A DNA stretch of 64,000 bases from Streptomyces varsoviensis (GTDB lineage: Bacteria > Actinomycetota > Actinomycetes > Streptomycetales > Streptomycetaceae): the NCBI RefSeq assembly GCF_000718635.1, contig NZ_JOBF01000007.1:62001-126000 (forward strand). Reading direction: 5' to 3'. Every line of letters begins with the position of its first letter. Position 1 is the stretch's first letter. The notes under the pieces were generated by a model, which was not told where the DNA came from, searched no databases, and was given only the letters and a program-made list of their open reading frames with translations. Made by a program: the position numbers and the translations under genes. Below, piece after piece: positions 61,840 through 64,000 of this stretch.

Positions 61840-63480
61840 TCAGGCCCGGGCGGAGACTTTCCCCGTGGCATCCGCTGCTGCCGTCTCCGCCGCGGTTCCG
61901 GCGCGTGCACCCTCGCTCTCCGCCCCGGTGAGGGCGCTCTCGTGGAGATCTCGGGTGCGGATGAACGCGAACGCGATCAGTGCGCCGAGCGCCGCGATCG
62001 ACGCGCACACGATCATGACCTCGGTGAGGCCGTCCGCGAACGCTGTACGGGCCGCCTGGTCCAGTCGCTCGGCGAGCGTGGCCGGCATCCCGGCCGCGGC
62101 CTGCGCGCCGCCGCCGGCGGCGACCGCCTCGCCGAACTCCTGGGCCTTGTCGCCCAGTTGACGCCCCGCGTCGGAGGCGACGAACAGGTCGGTGACCCTG
62201 GACTGGAAGAGCGCGCCGAAGGCGGCTATGCCCACCGCGACGCCCACTTGCTGGAAGGTCTCGCCGATCCCGGACGCCATGCCGGCCTCGGACGGTTCGG
62301 CCACCGCGATGGACAGCGAGGCGCGGGGCGGGTTGAACAGGCCCATGCCGAGGCCGAGCCCGAACATGCTGGGCAGCAGCGACGTCCAGGCGCTGTCCGC
62401 GTCCACCAGGGTGGCCAGGGCGAGGCCCAGCGCCACGAAGGTCATCGCGAAGCCGACGAGCACGCGCTGCGGCATCCGGGTCGTGAGGTTGCCGGCGATG
62501 GCCGCGGCCACGAAGAGCGTCAGCGTCAGCGGCAGGAACCGCAGCCCGGTGTCCCAGGCCGAGAAGCCCAGCACGTTCTGCACGTAGGAGATCTGCAGGA
62601 AGAGCGCGGACATGGTGGCCGCCGCGCAGAGCAAGGTGACCGCGGAGATGCCGTTGAAGGTGACGTTGCGGAACAGCGTCAGGCGCAGCATCGCCCGGTC
62701 GCCGAGCCGCCGTTGTACGAAGTAGAAGGCCGCGAAGAGCAGCGCCGAGGCGGCGAACATGCCCACGATCGCGGCGCTCCCCCAGCCCTGCGCCTCCCCG
62801 CGCAGGAAACCGAGGACGAGGAGGGCGAGCGCACTCGAGAACAGGACCAGCCCCCACCAGTCCACCGAGTGCGCTCGCGGGTCCCGCGACTCGCGCATGC
62901 GCAGCACGCCGATCACCAGCGCGGCGATGCCGACCGGGACGTTCACCAGGAAGATCCACCGCCAGTCGAGACTGTCGGTGAGGGCGCCGCCGATCAACGG
63001 GCCGAACGCGATGGACAGTCCCACCACGCCGCCGAAGATCCCGAACGCCTTGCCCCGCTCCTTGCCGCGGTACTCGTGCCCGATCAGCGCCGGGCCGATC
63101 GCGAAGAGCATCGCGCCGCCGAGGCCCTGCACCCCTCGCGCGGCGGACAGGAATGCCGCGTTCGGGGCGAGGCCGCAGGCCAGCGAGGCCAGAACGAAGA
63201 TCACGAAGCCGGTGTTGAAGACCCGCTTCCGGCCGAGCCGGTCCGCCAGGGAGCCCGCGGTGAGGAGGAAGACCGCGAGCCCCAGGGCGTAGGCGTCGAG
63301 CACCCATTGCAGGTCGGAGAAGGTCGCGTGGAGATGCGTGCGCATATCAGGGAGCGCCACGTTCACCACGGTCAGATCGAGCATCAGCATGAACGTCGCC
63401 ACGCAGACGGCGGCGAGCGTCCATCCGCGTCCGCTGCCGTCCCCCGGTACGGCAGCGGCTGTCGCGGTCGACTCGGTCAT
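61840..63480 (-). CDS. DHA2 family MFS drug transporter (EmrB/QacA type, 14 TM)
   Basis: The 546-aa transporter has the DHA2 pattern. Motif C/D1-like LDLTVVNVALPDMRTHLHAT sits in TM1, motif A (GSLADRLGRKRVF) in loop 2-3, GLGGAMLFAIGPALIG, and GWRWIF-like DWRWIFLVNVPVG after TM6. About 14 helices are visible. ATG 63480 with GGGGGAG at 7 nt is preferred over the adjacent TTG. The C-terminus is a soluble Ala-rich tail. It would export a hydrophobic compound by proton antiport, possibly the product of the AvrD locus, and has a strong promoter upstream. Confidence 0.92.
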   Translation of the reverse strand: MTESTATAAAVPGDGSGRGWTLAAVCVATFMLMLDLTVVNVALPDMRTHLHATFSDLQWVLDAYALGLAVFLLTAGSLADRLGRKRVFNTGFVIFVLASLACGLAPNAAFLSAARGVQGLGGAMLFAIGPALIGHEYRGKERGKAFGIFGGVVGLSIAFGPLIGGALTDSLDWRWIFLVNVPVGIAALVIGVLRMRESRDPRAHSVDWWGLVLFSSALALLVLGFLRGEAQGWGSAAIVGMFAASALLFAAFYFVQRRLGDRAMLRLTLFRNVTFNGISAVTLLCAAATMSALFLQISYVQNVLGFSAWDTGLRFLPLTLTLFVAAAIAGNLTTRMPQRVLVGFAMTFVALGLALATLVDADSAWTSLLPSMFGLGLGMGLFNPPRASLSIAVAEPSEAGMASGIGETFQQVGVAVGIAAFGALFQSRVTDLFVASDAGRQLGDKAQEFGEAVAAGGGAQAAAGMPATLAERLDQAARTAFADGLTEVMIVCASIAALGALIAFAFIRTRDLHESALTGAESEGARAGTAAETAAADATGKVSARA

Positions 63481-63784
63481 CAAGACTCCCCCAGTCCTTC
63501 ACACCGTCTATCGGATCATCAATCATTTATCTTTCCTACGATCCAAGAAGGTATGGACTGTGCTTCCAACTGTCAACGCTTCCAAGGGAGTTCGGAGCCA
63601 AACAGGCCGGAACCGAGCGCACGAACCAGGGCACGGCGAACTCCCTTTACCTCAGCGCGAGTTGGCCTGACCTGCCCCCCATGCCGGAAACGGGCGCCGA
63701 GCCCGGGTTCCGGTCGACGACGAACAGCCGCCTCCCGATGGCGCGAATCCGACGCGCCCCCACCACCACCGGAAGGCGGGGTCC
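63481..63784. other. 304-bp intergenic region upstream of the exporter gene
   Basis: It holds the exporter promoter and an AT-rich leader (63481-63580). The rest, 63590-63784, is GC-rich with no gene or RNA that I can support. Confidence 0.4.
63548..63576 (-). promoter_or_regulatory. sigma-70-type promoter of the MFS exporter gene
   Basis: Reading on the minus strand, TTGACA (63576-63571) and TACCTT (63553-63548) are separated by 17 bp. Between this promoter and ATG 63480 the DNA is AT-rich, with GGATC/GATCC half-sites (63513-63517, 63539-63543) and AATGATTGAT-like words that could be MarR operators. Confidence 0.65.
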
Positions 63785-64000
63785 TCAGAGGGCGTCCGCC
63801 GGAATCGAATGGAAGAGCTCGACGGCCTCGGTCACGAGCGGGGCGTCGGGCGGGAAGGGCAGGTCGTCGATGCGGGAGACGGGTGCGATGCCGCGTGAGT
63901 TGATGACGAAGGAGCCGTCGTAGGAGGCCAGGTCGGCGGTGCGGACGGCGGACCGCCGCCATGGCCGGCCCGCCCTGTCCAGCGCCTCCCGGAGGAGCAG
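63785..64000 (-). CDS. class IV aminotransferase, C-terminal 71 residues (truncated by window edge)
   Basis: The minus-strand frame is open from the window end to TGA at 63787-63785. The product ends RTADLASYDGSFVINSRGIAPV, continues SRIDDLPFPPDAPLVTEAVELF and stops after HSIPADAL. This matches the C-terminus of PLP-dependent class IV aminotransferases (branched-chain aminotransferase/4-amino-4-deoxychorismate lyase), where the final strand carries the S/N-S-x-G-I-x-P-V segment contacting the cofactor phosphate. Substrate undetermined because most of the protein is outside the window. Confidence 0.75.
   Translation of the reverse strand: MLLREALDRAGRPWRRSAVRTADLASYDGSFVINSRGIAPVSRIDDLPFPPDAPLVTEAVELFHSIPADAL

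Noticed and set aside
5754..63480. Mobile elements, prophage or integrated plasmid
   Set aside because: I found no transposase, integrase, phage structural or replication genes and no flanking duplications; composition is uniform apart from short AT-rich promoters.
63690..63780. tRNA-like words (GGGTTCCGGTC, GCGAATCC) between the exporter and the aminotransferase
   Set aside because: I could not pair acceptor, D or anticodon stems on either strand; no tRNA or att-site call is supported.

Overview
The window is chromosomal DNA of a Streptomyces-type actinomycete. The evidence is a very high GC content with strong third-position G/C bias, abundant GTG starts, four-base ATGA/GTGA gene overlaps, an ergothioneine operon, a dodecin gene, a PaaX-type regulator, and a five-gene block that I recognise as the SCO2521-SCO2525 families of Streptomyces coelicolor. 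I saw no rRNA or tRNA genes, insertion sequences, prophage or CRISPR array. Family names come from reading motifs and from memory, not from a search.

Layout. 1-2719: end of an acyl-CoA catabolic operon (crotonase, two acyl-CoA dehydrogenases). 2720-5266: a FUSC-type membrane protein behind an inverted repeat, then a MarR regulator. 5754-12226: six co-directional genes of unknown function (methyltransferase, 613-aa protein, ParA-like protein with a variant P-loop, two further conserved proteins, and a membrane protein with a PLD-like domain). 12177-15117: GerMN lipoprotein, sensor kinase and response regulator on the minus strand. 15302-18560: PaaX-family regulator divergent from an AidB-like acyl-CoA dehydrogenase plus crotonase, with a perfect 11-bp dyad between them. 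18665-20370: low-complexity secreted protein and a DUF4239 protein. 20383-22168: cytochrome P450 divergent from a thioesterase. 22663-27039: egtABCD. 27109-30238: universal stress protein, phosphotransferase, dodecin, NADH-dehydrogenase-like flavoprotein.

30433-37848 is an unusual sugar-oxidation cluster: a glycogen-binding-like domain fused to a gluconate-2-dehydrogenase subunit-3 domain, a GMC oxidoreductase, two large cupin proteins and the debranching enzyme GlgX. After a DUF2165 gene and a Doc/RHH toxin-antitoxin pair whose toxin lacks the catalytic His, 39483-43734 encodes a 956-aa fusion of a catalase-like domain with a cyclooxygenase-type heme dioxygenase domain, plus a nitroreductase-like partner. 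43810-57160 is mostly ordinary metabolism and repair: SGNH hydrolase, ThDP enzyme, secreted GH92 mannosidase with a LacI-type operator, amino-acid permease, Fpg/Nei glycosylase, FAD monooxygenase, Tat-exported phosphoesterase and a UvrA2-like ATPase.

57332-63480 resembles a small-molecule or signal biosynthesis locus: NadR-like P-loop kinase, FabG-like reductase, a 55-residue protein, an unrecognised protein, an AvrD (syringolide-type) homologue, a MarR regulator and a DHA2 drug exporter. The window ends inside a class IV aminotransferase gene.

The most promising poorly described systems are the variant-P-loop locus (5754-12226), the catalase-like/dioxygenase fusion (39483-43734) and the AvrD locus (57332-63480). 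A smaller recurrent theme is short GC-rich tandem duplications placed at or just after stop codons of minus-strand genes.
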